Assembly: GCA_013396915.1 (NCBI GenBank)
Contig: VWZL01000111.1
Coordinates: 35,075-99,074, forward strand
Length of the DNA: 64,000 bases
Source: Stercorarius parasiticus
Taxonomy: Eukaryota > Chordata > Aves > Charadriiformes > Stercorariidae
Direction: 5' to 3'
Under the pieces are notes generated by a model. The model saw only the letters and a program-made list of their open reading frames with translations. It ran no database searches and was not told the DNA's origin. Below are positions 50,201 through 62,330 of the stretch, piece after piece. Position numbers and translations under genes: made by a program. How positions within the stretch are numbered: the first letter of the stretch is position 1; the number at the start of each line of letters is the position of its first letter.

Positions 50201-53200
50201 TCCCTTGACAAAATAAGTCTTTTGGCATAAAGTTATATTTAGCACACAGCATTTTCTATTTTATTTTATTTTTAAACAAACTAAGGCTTGGATTTGTTTG
50301 CAATTTGGCTTACAAGTGACTTCAATGTAGTTCTCAGTCACAACAAAATTTGGCAAAACTAAAAGTGCATCAGTTACAAGCGCCAGAGAATAAAAGATGA
50401 CCTACAAATGACAGTTCAGGATACAACACAGCCCACTGCATAACTAACCCTCAGCAGTTCAAAAATGAGACAATCTTCAAATTCCTGAGATACTTCCCCC
50501 CCCTTAAAGGGAGGCTTTAAGCCAGTATTTGGATTACTTTTTTTAATCCAAATCTTTGTAGGACAATTGAGAATTTCATAGTGGAAACTCACTTTCAAAT
50601 GAACATACACACATAGATTTGGGATGACTCCTCACCTGGCTGCTAGCTTCATCCTTTTTTTCCATGTCTGCAATGGGTCCCTACTGGAAAAGCTGCTGCC
50701 TTTCCCCTCTCTATTGTGCCATTTTAGTCCCTCTCTTCTTCCATACAGCAAATTGTTTTTCCTGCTAGACTGCTTCCTCCATTCTCACTAATGGCACTTC
50801 CTCACACTCACTGTGCTCCTCTGTAAGCCCTCACGTAAACTCTGCATTTCGAGGCAACAGAAAAGGGAGCACTTTTTGCTAGAAAAGCCTTGCTCCTACT
50901 ACACTGAAACAACTTGAAATTCTGGTCATTTTAATAAGGGCAACATCGTCATAGAAGCAGCACAGCCATCTGAAATTCCTGGAAACTTTGAAACAAGGAA
51001 TTTATGAGGCAAAGATAAATGAAACTTGTTGGCAAGGTAAACGAGACATTTTAGAGCTCCTCACTCATTCCATCTAATCAAGTAAATACCACCCAACACA
51101 AGAACAATGTAAGACGGCTTTCAGATTGCTTAAAGTTCTCTTTTGACATATGGAGAAAAAAACATGATAAACAGTGAACTAGAATTAACTTATGGAAAGC
51201 TGTTCCACCCACTGCATTTGGGAACACACCATAACCCAAACTTAAGCAAGCAGACAATTCAATCTTCCTTTTGAACAACACTTAGACAGCCACAAGATAC
51301 GGAGGCTGGATCAAGCAGCAGCTCCTTTTCAAGAGGCTGCTCTAAACTCAGCACAGGCTGCTGCCAGAGGCATTTGCATCCACGCTTCCTCCGTCAGAAG
51401 GGTCATTACGACCTAGAAGTCTCTCAGGGCAAGTAGGGCTCTAGCCTCATACCCCATGGAGAAGTTTACAAACTAGCTGGGTTCCCCTCAACCCGCTACA
51501 AGAGAAATATAACACAAAACAGCACTAGCAGTCTTTCACGACAGCCTCTTAAATCTCTCATTAACAAGTTTGGCAAAACCTCTTACCAATTACACTAAAT
51601 ATAAATTGGAAAAAAATAATTACATCAGCAAACAGATTACTGTATAAGTTAATATGCTCATGTTCTAATTCCATAACAAGTGTTATGAACATTATAAATT
51701 ATCTTACAGCTTTTTTGTCACATGGTAGCTAAAGAATGGTTGCTGTACACACTGTCTTCTTCACCGTACAATCCTCTAATTGAAGAAAAAGCAGAAGCAA
51801 AACTGATTTTCTCCCTCTTTCAGCGAAAAGCTTCACAATGAGAACAGTCTAACATTTCTAAACACACATGCAAAAGACACTTGTGAAATACATTTATAAT
51901 AAAATTAGCTAGAAACAAATGCCTGTCAGCTAAAGGTAGAGGTCCTCAGTTCAAGAAAGAGACCCTACAACCTTGCACTGCAGTTTTGTCACTGAAGTGT
52001 GGTGACAACTTTCAATAAGTGCTCTAAATGCAGTAAGTGTCCAGATGCCCAAGCTGCCTATCATTGGGCCACATAAAATTAACCTTTTTACAAAAAGCTT
52101 CAGAAATGTAAGTTCAAAGAATAAAGGGATACCTACAATTCTGTATTAGATAGCAAAAGGCTTTTTTCATATTTTTTTTTAAAGGCACCTTTTCCACTTG
52201 AGGATGGACAGCCTACTTTGTATTTGATAGAATGATTTCAGACACTAACACAGTTCTAAAGAAGGGTAAAGGGGCTAATTTTAATCCTATCAGTAGGATA
52301 CACTTATGATAACCTCTAGTCAACAGTTTCAGAAAAAAAACAACCATTCACATACTATAATCACTCACAGAATTTGCTTGTTAAAAACCATTTTTGATAG
52401 AAAGCAAGGTTTTCAAATTAAAACAAGCTCTGCAACACTGTTACAAGTTATTCAATCTGTGCTCTGCAGAACAAGTCTATTTTTAAGTTACTAAAGAGAC
52501 ATTTCTTCCAAACACATAAAACTGGAAGTTTTGTACAGTTCATCGGTATCATTTTTACAGCCTTCACAAAGCAATTTCTCACAGACTTTTAGAAGATACT
52601 GTTTTCACGCTATGACCAGAAAGAAAATAAATCAGTCCTTCAGTCAGACTGTGTACTGATCTTCAGAAAGGAGACAACGTTATGGTTTTTATGACCATGT
52701 GAACTTGCCTTATCAGGAAGCGTACAGCCTATTTTGGCAGACTGTTTCTTGCAGCTCCCAGCAGGAACAGCACACTTGTCCCCAGAGTCTGGAGCATGTC
52801 CGTCCCCTTTGCCCTTCTTCAGAAAAATCACTCATGTCTATGGGCCTACATTCTTTCAAAAAGTCTCTTCTCTCCCAGACACATCTAGCTAGTCATTATT
52901 TTATTGAAAAAACATCTACCACTTTTCCACTTTACATTTTATGTAAAAGTGCAAACTTCTAATTGTCTGGTTTTGCAACAAGAATGCCATTAATGGATTG
53001 CTGTAGGATGCAAGACACTGAGAAGAGTCCTACCTTGTTCACTAGGTTCTGACTGAGACTTTCTGACAGTAAGGTCCAGAGGTGAGTCTTGGTCAGCCAT
53101 GAGAAGTTTGCTGAGCACAGGGTTCTGAGCAGTTGCAGCCGTGGGAGAGGAGGCGACCAGAGATGCTTTCAGCAGGCTTTGGTTCTTTGTGCTATTGGGC

Positions 53201-56200
53201 TGGCTGGAGTCCTGAGTAGAGCTATTTTTTGAGGTATATTCAGCAGCAAACTGTCGGATCATTCGCTGCATGATCTCACGGGCCACTAGGGGAATATTGG
53301 GGTCAGAGACCCTAGGACTGTCTGTAAATATTAGAGATTTTTTTTACTTTAAGGAAAACAGCTTTTATATTAAGTCATTGTTTATTTAAAAAAAAAAGTC
53401 TAGGGAAAAAAATGAAAGCCAGAGATAAAATAGTTTCTGCAGAAAACGTACTTTAGTCTTAGAATACCTGAACAACAACCATTGCTAATGCTGGCATAAC
53501 CTTCCCAAAATAACAGTTTCCTAAGAAAAATATGCAATCTCATATTTTGTTTTCAAATATAGATATATTCGACCAGACCTTTAAGAGGTGTGGAAACGGA
53601 AAGGAGAGCTAGACCCATGAAGGAAAGTACCAAGTAATGAAGCTGATTCCAAAATAACTGAACAGGTTATTCAGTGGAAGAACTGAGTAACTTACCTGCA
53701 GCTACGGAAGGGGAGAAAGGAGAATAAAGTTGCAGCAGTCCCCTACAAGTTTACTGAGAAATAAAGCCCTACTGTTCTGATTCTTCAAAATAATTCACAC
53801 AAAGATCAAACGTTCAAGTGTCTTCCATCCCATTCTATCTATTCCTTTTGACATTTCTATCATTATAATCAATGCAGCATCAGGCATTACCCAAAGAACT
53901 TTCACGTATACAAAAACTCAAGATGCGTCACATGAAAATTCTATTTCTAGAACAGCTGCTAAATCTATTTGTAAGAAATGTGAAACAATAGGCAGACATT
54001 CCAGTTCATTTAAATGAAACAGTGTATAAACGCAAAGACATTCTGGGATGTGGGCAGCCCAAAAACATATTGTCAAAAAAATCACTATTTTAGACCAGTA
54101 GTAATTAATGATGTGAAAGCAAATCTGTAACGCCTAAATCACAGATGTTAAAGTCCTGCCACTGCACCGCAAAAACTGATCGTGTTCTCTGGCCAAAAAA
54201 ATAAAATCAACACAAAACAACACACTACAACCACACAGCTCCAGAAATGGCTCAAAAAGGTTTGATTTTCTATTTCTGAAGAAATATTCAGAGAAAATTG
54301 TGCAGTAGAAGACCAAACAAATCTTTAAAAGCAGCTCTCAAAACGGAACAATAAAAAAATGTTTACTTCCTCTTTAAAAAAAATTGCCCGGTTGAAAGGT
54401 AATCTATTGAGATTGAACTATTAGAAGCATTAGCAAAATCTTCTATGGGACATTTCAGCATTAGATTTGCCTTTTGCCACCATTTTTGACAAAAATACAT
54501 CAATCCAACAAACCAGCTTTAACATATCTGTAAAGGATGACTGACATGAAGGTTTCAGCACAGAGTTGCCCATAAACCAGAGAGCAGCAGTCAGCAGCTA
54601 CTGTGTTTCTTGATGAAAAACCATATTGAGCTTTAAATAATTATCAAGTCCAAACTCCTTCCTGTTAAGCACAGCCTTCTAAATCTAAGATCTTATACAG
54701 TCACCATGTATATTCTTACAGGGGCATAATAGCTGTACACTTTTCAAGATGTCTATGTAAATAGGTAATAATTTTCTTGTAAAATCTACAGGATGTTTTA
54801 TCGTTGCTAAGGATAAGACACTAGAGTTTGAAGAAGCCACCAAGAGAGGAGCCAAACTTAAATTTAGATACATTTACATTCTCACTTTCTTCCCAAATGG
54901 TCCATAAGGACACAAGCCTGGAGAAGTGTGGAAGCTTTTTTTTTCCCGCTATGGTGACATTTCTTTTTCTTCCTTTTTTTAACCTCTCTACTATAACCTG
55001 CTGAGGGACATATGAATGGTTGTAGGAAAGCCCAGAAGGGCACAAACTGATGGCATTATCACACTGATACCAACTATTCGACACATGCTTGTAGCATATA
55101 CAAGTGGGGCTGGCACGAATTCAGAGCTCTATGATACCTATGTTTTCTGAAGAAGAATTATGCCTTTACTGTGCACCCATGTGCATATGCACAATTCAGT
55201 AATGCTCACAGCTGAACATATTTCCAAATTCAAGGAGAAAATATCATCTATGCCTACAGCCATGCAGCTTTGTAATCTACAACTTCAGAGAATCAGCACA
55301 GAGTGACTACCGAGAGCTTTCTAGTGCTGCTCAAGATAAACTCACTAATTCAGGACACAATACTCAATTTTCAAGCAGAAGGGTAGTCACCTAGCACATT
55401 AAAGGCTCCTTGTTTAATATAAAGCCTGAATGCCAAGGATTAAAGCTGTTCAAAAGCAAGTGGAAAATATTTGCTGGTGCCTCTACAGCATCACTTGAAA
55501 TCAACCAGATGTTTATTTTGACTCCAGGTGTCTAGCTTTTTGAAAAAAATAAACTAAAATTAACTAAAACATAGCAATTCTCAGAGAATAAAAATACAGC
55601 AAATATTTATTAGCTATAAATAGTCCAAAGCAGTGCCTCTGAGCTTTAAAACCTTAATAGCTTTTGTGTATTTTATCTGTACTGAAATCTTAGAAGGGCG
55701 GTATCACACAAAAAGGGTATTATTTCATTAAACCATTAAAAGAAGGTCCTATCCTGCCCCAAGGTAAAGGTAACGGACAACTATGTACTACCACTCTGCC
55801 TTCACTGGAAAGTTTGAATATTTGAAAAAAGTATTACTGTGTCAGAGTGCCATGGGCACAAAGCAGAGAAAAAGTACGTAAGGTTAATGGACAATGAACC
55901 TGTTCAGAAAGTTTGCCAATCCTGATAATTACCTATGTATGTTAGGTACATGAGTGTACATCCTTGACACACAACAGGCATCCGTTCACAGAACATCTGC
56001 ATTTTCTCTCATCTGCCTGGGCTACAAAATACCAGTCTCAAATGTTACTGGCAGTGAGGATGGAAAGAAAAAAAAGAACTAATTGCTGGCATGAAGCCAG
56101 GAGTGCCCAGCATCTCCGAACGATGTAGGAGCGTCAGAGTTCTGCCATTCTTTGTGTCCTCTTTGGTATGACAGTGCCCGGGGATCTTATGGCAGTGGCA

Positions 56201-57959
56201 TGAGTTAGAATAACCTTTCAAGCAATCTAAATACAGCTAAGCTTGACAACGATGCATTAAGGATTCAGAACCGACTTCCTGCCAGGCTTCTTCCCCTCCC
56301 TCATTACTCTTGTACCAAGCACAGCTTTGCCAGAGGAAGGAAAGCAAGAGTATGTTAAAAAAATTCTCAAAGATTCTTAGACATCTGAAGTGATTTCATT
56401 ATACTCATTCTGTGTATCTGACCATGGACAGAGTGTTAAATCCCTCATTAGCACACTGCAATATCTGCCAATAGTATTCCAACAATTAGGAAAGTATATG
56501 TTTCTAATAAGACACACACACAGGTCATACATTTAAGCTCAATATTAAAGGGATGAAGTCTTTAATAAACAATTTGTAAATGACGGTAGTGCATTTTTTC
56601 TCTCACCAGAAAAGTAATATGGAAAAAGTGTATTTTCTGTATTTTTGTTTTCTTAAATCCCTTCTGGATTTAAAGAGAGATGGGATAAATTAAAAAGCTA
56701 AAGGAAATATTAACCTAAAAAGAAGAAAAAAAAAAACCACCACCACCACTGAAAAGGAAGACTTGGAATAAAAGCATTATCTGAACTATCAGTAGTAATG
56801 CAATAGCTGTCCTTCCCACCATCCTACATGTTTCTATACTTTATGCAATACATCATAATGTTAGTTTGTATTTATTCATTTGAGTCATAAAAGAAAGGCT
56901 AAGATACTGTTATCTACTTAAAACACCTTTAAATATTTTGGTCACTGGGAGGAAGGGCTGAGGACTGGCTACAGCAATTTCTGATTTGTTAAACTGAAGC
57001 CTCTCATTGTCCCCCAGCAGACAGGTTGGAATTACTGATTTGGCAGATTTTCTCACACATGGGTTAGACTGATAAGTACAATATACTTTCATTCAGGATG
57101 CATTTGGAAGCAACCTCTGGATTCCCCATTTCTCAGATCGGTAGAAAACAGTGAAATGAGTTTTGTGCCTTCCTAAGAGCACAGTTTAACTGACGTAACT
57201 CTCCAGAAGAGATTTAGAGGATTTTCTAGCATTGAGCTACTGCTATTGTTCTCAGCATATTCTACAGTACTGATTTTCCAATTCTTTTGCTGATCACGTT
57301 TCAAATTCTCCGTATATCCCCCTTAGCACTATTTCAACACTACTTTATACTGTGGGTTGCTGGGGGTGGGTAATCACCACAGACCATAGGGAGAAGACTG
57401 CTGACCTTTAAGAAAAACTGCATTAGTACACATCCCATTAAAATAAAAAAAAAAAAATTTAAAAAAGCACGCACCTACTACCATTTGCCCCTTCTTCCAA
57501 ATAGCCCACTCACCTAAACATTGGTTTCAGGGGAGCAGTTCTGCTGGGTAAGAACTGAGTCACTCCTCCAAAAGTACAAAACACCAGTGTTCTCACTGAG
57601 ATATTTGTTTTAGGGTTAAATATGTTACACTCTCTTCCTCTGTCCCAAGCCCACACTGCTGTAATGCTACATTATTTGAGAGTCAATTTTTACTCTTGAT
57701 AAATAAAGAAGACAACTGAAAAATACTGAACACACAATGACAACTTGAACGTCAGATCTTTGATACTTGTATTGCATGCAAAAAGACCAGTGAGAGATAC
57801 CATTTCCCCCCCTCATTAAAACCAACCTTTTCTGTAAAAGACTGCATTGAGGAACTCTTCCGCTTGCCTTTCAAAACGAATGATTTTTGCTTGCTCTTGT
57901 CTAAGCAGAGCTTCTTGTCCAGCTTCCGAGGCTGGCTCATCCAGACTGACTAAGTGTTC
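18743..57959 (-). CDS. LCOR: LCOR long isoform, PALI1 type (gene span, 5' end outside)
   Basis: Joining 57827-57959, 53034-53321, 50052-50145 and 18743-23228 keeps one frame. From the Met at 53271 (MQRM) the product is 1605 residues; human PALI1 is about 1557. The first 111 residues carry the nuclear receptor box LSKLL (53-57) and CtBP motifs PLDLTV (64-69) and VLDLST (82-87). The rest comes from the single large exon. PALI1 (PRC2-associated LCOR isoform 1) is a nuclear accessory subunit of the PRC2.1 histone H3K27 methyltransferase. The splice skips the LCOR terminal exon at 46-47 kb. A longer N-terminus through the 57.8-kb exon is likely, with its start beyond the window. Confidence 0.9.
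25384..25447 (-). promoter_or_regulatory. Promoter-like spot: TATA, TISU/YY1-like ATG, donor
   Basis: On the - strand TTATAAA (25447-25441) is followed 21 bases on by GAAGATGGCTGC, which fits the YY1/TISU initiator consensus except for one base. The ATG is at 25420-25418. Twelve codons later (MAAALRSWALRA) comes a consensus donor GAGCAG|GTGAGA (25384|25383). The surrounding 190 bases are CpG-rich (about 13 CpG). It could be an alternative first exon, but its reading frame does not match the PALI1 acceptor directly, and no partner exon was found. Confidence 0.35.
31241..31278 (+). promoter_or_regulatory. Cluster of three GATA-type motifs
   Basis: AGATAA occurs at 31241, 31258 and 31273, each preceded by C, spaced 17 and 15 bases in a non-repetitive part of the LCOR intron. 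Three in 38 bases is suggestive of a GATA-factor element but has no other support. Confidence 0.3.
37739..37744 (-). terminator. LCOR: Candidate distal poly(A) signal of LCOR
   Basis: AATAAA on the - strand, followed by TTTTGTTGTG, a good GU-rich downstream element. It would end a 3'UTR of about 8.6 kb. Confidence 0.45.
38932..39002. repeat. AT-rich, hairpin-prone segment
   Basis: Long run of alternating TATA/ATAT steps, including the perfect 12-base palindrome TATTATATAATA. It lies in the probable LCOR 3'UTR and could fold locally. Confidence 0.6.
44254..44259 (-). terminator. LCOR: Candidate internal poly(A) signal of LCOR
   Basis: AATAAA on the - strand in the context TTGCAATAAAGGCGC, with GU-rich sequence (ACGTGTGGTTTC, TGCTGTTGGAGG) downstream. 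It would give a 3'UTR of about 2.1 kb. Confidence 0.4.
45231..45271 (+). repeat. Long poly-T tract
   Basis: About 40 bases of T with three single C interruptions; poly-A in the LCOR sense direction. It may be an old retroposon tail or simple slippage; no target-site duplication was noticed. Confidence 0.7.
46321..47290 (-). CDS. LCOR: LCOR terminal exon with Psq helix-turn-helix
   Basis: Acceptor CCAATTAG, first base G completing GGG (Gly). It encodes RPGRPSQHHPEGLQSGDG, long stretches matching human LCOR (LKVPLARSLQISEELLSRNQ; PHYEFNFSRMKFRGNGALSN), the basic KKRGRYRQYN, the HTH (LEEAISVVMSGKMSVSKAQS, YGIPHSTLEYKVKERLG), KKKMKLMR and the C-terminal ANELKDE, stop TAG 46321-46323. The near-identity with mammals recalled from memory suggests strong constraint. 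Confidence 0.97.
46321..57959 (-). CDS. LCOR: LCOR, helix-turn-helix isoform (gene span)
   Basis: Joining 53034-53321 (from ATG 53271), 50052-50145 and 46321-47290 gives exactly 433 residues, the length of human LCOR. LCOR is a nuclear corepressor recruited by ligand-bound nuclear receptors through its LSKLL box (53-57); it binds CtBP through PLDLTV (64-69) and VLDLST (82-87), and recruits HDACs. A Psq-type helix-turn-helix (about 341-391) follows the basic PRKKRGR. The upstream exon 57827-57959 is in frame and adds an N-terminal extension of the LCOR/LCORL long type, so MQRM may not be the only start. The first exons lie outside the window. Confidence 0.95.
47291..50051 (-). other. LCOR: LCOR intron, 2.8 kb
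   Basis: AT-rich intron with T-rich runs at 47430-47463 and no recognised TE. The block 48680-48880 is more GC-rich than its surroundings but was not identified. Confidence 0.7.
50052..50145 (-). CDS. LCOR: LCOR shared exon with second CtBP motif; two-way donor
   Basis: 94 bases: acceptor TCTCTACAG, then DGVLDLSTKKSPCAGSTSLS, HSPGCSSTPGNG, donor AATGG|GTAAGA. VLDLST is the second CtBP-binding motif. The two bases left over (GG) are completed by G from the LCOR exon at 47290 or by A from the PALI1 exon at 23228, giving Gly either way. Confidence 0.96.
50146..53033 (-). other. LCOR: LCOR intron, 2.9 kb
   Basis: AT-rich intron; nothing beyond short homopolymer runs was recognised. Confidence 0.75.
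53034..53321 (-). CDS. LCOR: LCOR shared exon with NR box and first CtBP motif
   Basis: 288 bases: acceptor TATTTACAG, then DSPRVSDPNIPLVAREIMQR, ATG of MQRM at 53271, NPVLSKLLMADQDSPLDLTV, RKSQSEPSEQ, donor CAAG|GTAGGA. LSKLL is the single LXXLL nuclear-receptor box. Phase 1 on both sides. Confidence 0.96.
53322..57826 (-). other. LCOR: LCOR intron, 4.5 kb
   Basis: AT-rich intron without recognised genes or TEs; short poly-A/T runs and a CACACACA stretch near 56513-56522. Confidence 0.75.
57827..57959 (-). CDS. LCOR: LCOR upstream exon coding the N-terminal extension
   Basis: 133 bases: acceptor TCTTTGCAG, then EHLVSLDEPASEAGQEALLR, QEQAKIIRFERQAEEFLNAV, FYRK, donor AAAG|GTTGGT. It enters at phase 0 and leaves one base, which joins AC of the next exon to give Asp. 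The sequence matches the N-terminal extension of LCOR/LCORL-type long proteins as I remember it. It has no Met, so it depends on exons beyond the right edge. Confidence 0.92.
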
Positions 57960-60897
57960 CTGCAAAGATATTCAATATTTGTAAGATCTTCCTGACTCCA
58001 AAATGAATAAAGTTCCTTAGGCATTAAATATTTTACTAAATTCAAAACTTTGTTAGGTGCTCAACACAAAGTTGAATCTATTGAAATCACAACTTGTTTT
58101 TTGACAGCTCCAGAACATTGTACTTTGTCCTGTTTTCTTGTTGTAAATGCAGCAGAAGCCTGTAAGATTTGATAACATTATGGGAAATAAAAGCCCACTA
58201 TAAAAATGAAGATTTAGATATTTTAAAACATTTGGCTGCAAATCTCGTATCTAGCATTTGTTCTTTGGCTTTTACTTTTAGTTCCAAGAAATAACTTGAA
58301 GGCAAAACAGAGAAAGTTCTTACCCTTACACAGTGTTCATGCAAATTGAGCAATAAATGACCAAGCATTAGCAACAAACAGGTCCTTTTGTGAAAGGGCT
58401 CAGTAGTAGCTACTTTTAAGTGAAATAAACTTAAATTAGCTGCTTACAACACCTACAATTGATTAAAAATCATTCTGTCTCTTACAACTGGAAGCAACCG
58501 AGTTATCTCAACAATATTTCAAAACAAATTTTTAACTAGGATAATTGAGTTGTGAGAGATGCCAGGATAAATTGCTCATTTTAAATACAACTCAAAAAAC
58601 TAGAAGACAGTGGTTAGAAAAATACGAGATATAAACACTCAGATTCGCCCCCCAGGCACACACCCCTTCTCTTATTTCTTTCAGTTTAATGCCTTGGTCC
58701 TGCTTAGGAGAACAATCTCTTTCCTGGCCCTCTCCCTGCACTTCCATTTTAAGCTGTATTAAAGTTACCTGTATTTGCCTACTGCAGGAATGCATACACA
58801 ACCACGCTTTGGGTTTAGGGAGTGTTTTGTTTTGTTAACCTTTACAGTTTCAGTTATCATAATATCTAGGCTACATCTGTTTTTTTGGCCTCTACTGTAC
58901 AAGTTGATTTCAGGTTCATATCTTCATGGGACTAGAAGGGAAGGAAAGAACTGGCAATTCATTTATAATTCACAATAAATGAAAAGAAGAAGCCATTCTT
59001 AAGTTTGTGCCGTCTCAACTTCAGGAGGTTTAATGAAGCAAGGTTACATAACCAGCCCATAGTAAATTAACGAACACAGCAGTCACATGAACTACGTGCA
59101 AAGGGTAATAACATGAAATGCTGTGGACTCTGGCCTGAACAACATGGGCTCTCGCCTCAGATTTGTAATTCCAACAGCTTCCAAAAGTCCTCTATCAAAA
59201 ATAAAGGGTAATATTATCTCAGATCGGGTATAGAGACAAAGTAGTATTTTATACTAAATAAAAAGACGACGAGCATGTGATGACAGAGGTGACAGGGGAG
59301 TAAAACAACCCATTTGCTGTGAAGGCAAGAGTCTGCAGAAGTAAAGACCTCACAGTGCGACTGACATTTTTGTCCACACCAGAGGGATTCCAAACCTGCT
59401 CTCAAACCTGCTGGCTCTCCTAGGAAAGATTAGCACCTTTGAGATAGTCTTAAAGAACACAAATTTGAACTGACAGGTTAAATATAATAAAAGAGTTCAC
59501 CTCTGTGCCAGGTAACCAGTCGTAGTGCTCCTGCGGTTCACTGGTATTTTATGAACACACTGAAAATGCAGTTGTACTTTTCTAATACTTAAAATATGTG
59601 AAGCATCTGTACAGGATTTCACAATAAAAATATTTGTGGAAAATAAGCCAAATATTTTTATAAGAGTTACTCTTCAGGTGAGACTTCGTAGAACACACTT
59701 GCATCCTCTTTTTGAAACTGTGTTTCTGCATCTGACAAAGTTTAATGCAGGATCTGTCCTAGTTATTGACAGCCATTCTGAGTCAAGCTCCATTATCTTT
59801 TAGGCATTATCAAGATAATTGTAAACTCAGCTTATCGGTTTGTGTAAAAAGCAGACATTTGTGCAAATTAACTAACAACAGAAGTAATGTAGGCATTCAG
59901 AAGTGTTAGAAGAATCATTGGAATATCTAAGCATTTACAGACAAACTGTTGAAAGTTTACTTTAGAAGGAATCTCTGCACAGAAATTTGGCTAGATAAGA
60001 TCCATTAGAGTTAATTAGCATCCTCTAGCTAAAGTCCCACAAGCCATTGCAAAAAACTTTCTTTTAATTCAAAGGACAAACAGAGAATTGACAATTGAAG
60101 GAAATGTTGCCCCTTCAACCTGATACTCTGCGCTTTGACAGACTATAGCTCTGGAAGAAGCCTAAAATAAAAATAACCATTGACCAACAAATGCATTTCA
60201 AATCTTCCTAGTACTTCTTGCAACTAAGACAATACACAGTAAGTACTAACCTAGCAGCTCTGTGGAAACAGAGTTCAGTGGCAGCATGCCTCACCATAAA
60301 CAAGTGTACTTTACATTACTCATATAAAGCTAATGTATAAAGAGTTCAATTTAATCTACCTAGGCTAACTAAAACTGTACATTTTCTACATAGAGAAGGA
60401 ATGAAGAAAAAAGGGATCAGCCAGAAAAGAAATAAATTGTAAGTGGCTTACACTGGTGAATGGCTGAATAAAGGATCATTTAATCTGCATTCAGGAGAAG
60501 AACGGAATAGCAAGGCAATGGTAGTGCCTAGTTCTTAGCCCACAAACTAAGGAGCGTGCATCTCTTCACGTGTATGATTTTTATCAATGTCCATGCTAAG
60601 ACATCAAAATGTAAAGAAATACAGTTACATAAAAGAGTCAGACTTAACCTTGTGCATAGAAAAAAAAAATCTTCATCTATTTTCTGGCATCCGCAGTACA
60701 GCACTGACTACGTGAGACAAAATATACTGGAGAGATTTCCGTTTATTGCCTTTTTAAATTATTTTATTAATTGTGCCACAATTATTCCAGCAATCTTCAC
60801 AGATGGTTCACCTCTAGAAGGAAAATTCAAGTTTCCACACTAAATATTTCATTGTGATTGCTTTTTAAAGTCAACTTTGAGAAGTGGTGGGGGGAGT

Positions 60898-60966
60898 TGT
60901 TTTTTTGGGGGGTGCATGTTTGTTTGGCTTGGGGTTTTGTTTGTTTGATGTTGTTTGTTTGTTTTA
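60898..60966 (+). repeat. GTTT-rich simple repeat
   Basis: TTGTTTGTTTG-type repeats with G-runs; TTTG/GTTT units dominate from about 60917. Confidence 0.75.
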
Positions 60967-61984
60967 AGTTTTCCACCATTTCTTCCCAATAACCATTATT
61001 TGGATCCACTGTCTTCAGGCTTATCCTCTCACTCTGCAGTCCCAAATCACATCAAAGTTTTTGATACCAACATGCAGGTAGTAGGAAGAAGGAAGGCCTG
61101 TTAACATTTAGATAGCATTGTCACTGGTTACAAATACCCTGGAACAAACCTAACCAGTTACTTTTACATATTATTTATAACAGATCACTCATTCTATTCT
61201 CTTTGTGCTTCTCTTCAGGTGGGAACCATGCCCCAGAGCACCCCTAGAAACCCATCAGAGAACATGCAGTACCACTATATTGAACAATAATGCTTCAGAA
61301 AAAGACACCTGGAGTGGTTTGCACATGCTCCCAAAGGGAGCTCTTTTTGTATGTTAATTATATAGTTATGCTTCATATCTTGAGTTAAAGAGCCTTAGAA
61401 ATACAGGGCTCAGGTTTTCAAAATGCAAGGTCAATGAGAGACCACCTAATCCTGGACAGCCCAGCCTTGTGAGCACGAGTGCTGGATCCTCACTGAGACC
61501 CTCCTTGTAGGTAACGTTGATACAACAATTCTAAACGCTGAACTGCTGTCAGGAAGAGAAAGGTGTGATGTAGGCTGGTTTTGTATAGATATGGCAACAG
61601 CAGCTTCATGTTTAAGCCACAGGCCGCACGCAGATGGAGCGGGAAGCACCTACAAGTTAGAATAGTATGAGATAATTCCTATTTGCCTTCATGGAGAAAA
61701 TGAAGGAAAGCTTCTCACAGACCACCAGTGGTTTACTGGCCAACCCACAGACCCCAGGGATACAGTCCAGCCTCCCATCCCACCCCAAGGCAAAATCAGG
61801 AACAGTGAGTAAGAAAAGAATGTTTCAGCATCCCTAGGTTGCCTTCTCCGAGACTTCATTTTTTTTAAGACTGTACAGTCTTTTTAACTCTTAGCCAGTG
61901 CAAAGAAGAACAATCTACCATTTTCTGTAGAAAAGCCTTAAGGGCAGCAGAGATTGCTTTCATTCCTTCTCCTCCTTCTGCCTT

Positions 61985-62330
61985 CAAGACCAAGTCATTC
62001 TTGATGCTTTCATTTCAATGCTATTCAGTTTGTTTACATCTCTCAAAATGCTACACCCAGCTGAGGCTTCACCAGCATTTAGGTAAGAGAAGAAATTTCC
62101 TCTCCAGGTATTATGACAAATGCCTCTCTTGATATAGCCCCAAAAATTGTTCACTACTTGTACAATGCTATCACTTTTCAGACATCTGTAACTTGTGATT
62201 TGACAAAACAAGTCTGTCTGTCCTGTTTCTCAAATTTATTGAGATCACTTTCAATTCTGAGCATGCCCTTTAAAGCATCTAGAACTGTTCTCAGATCAGC
62301 ATCAACTAAAAATTCAGATAGTTTAGTTAC
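61985..62330 (-). mobile_element. Old, diverged CR1-like LINE fragment
   Basis: Read on the - strand, the sequence tracks CR1 3' ORF2 landmarks: GGGGCTATATCAAGAGAGGC, then GGTGAAGCCTCAGCTGGGTG, then GTAAACAAACTGAATAGCAT and GCATCAAGAATGA. Divergence is high, so boundaries are approximate. It is older than the two copies in SLIT1 and inserted in the LCOR sense direction. Confidence 0.65.
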
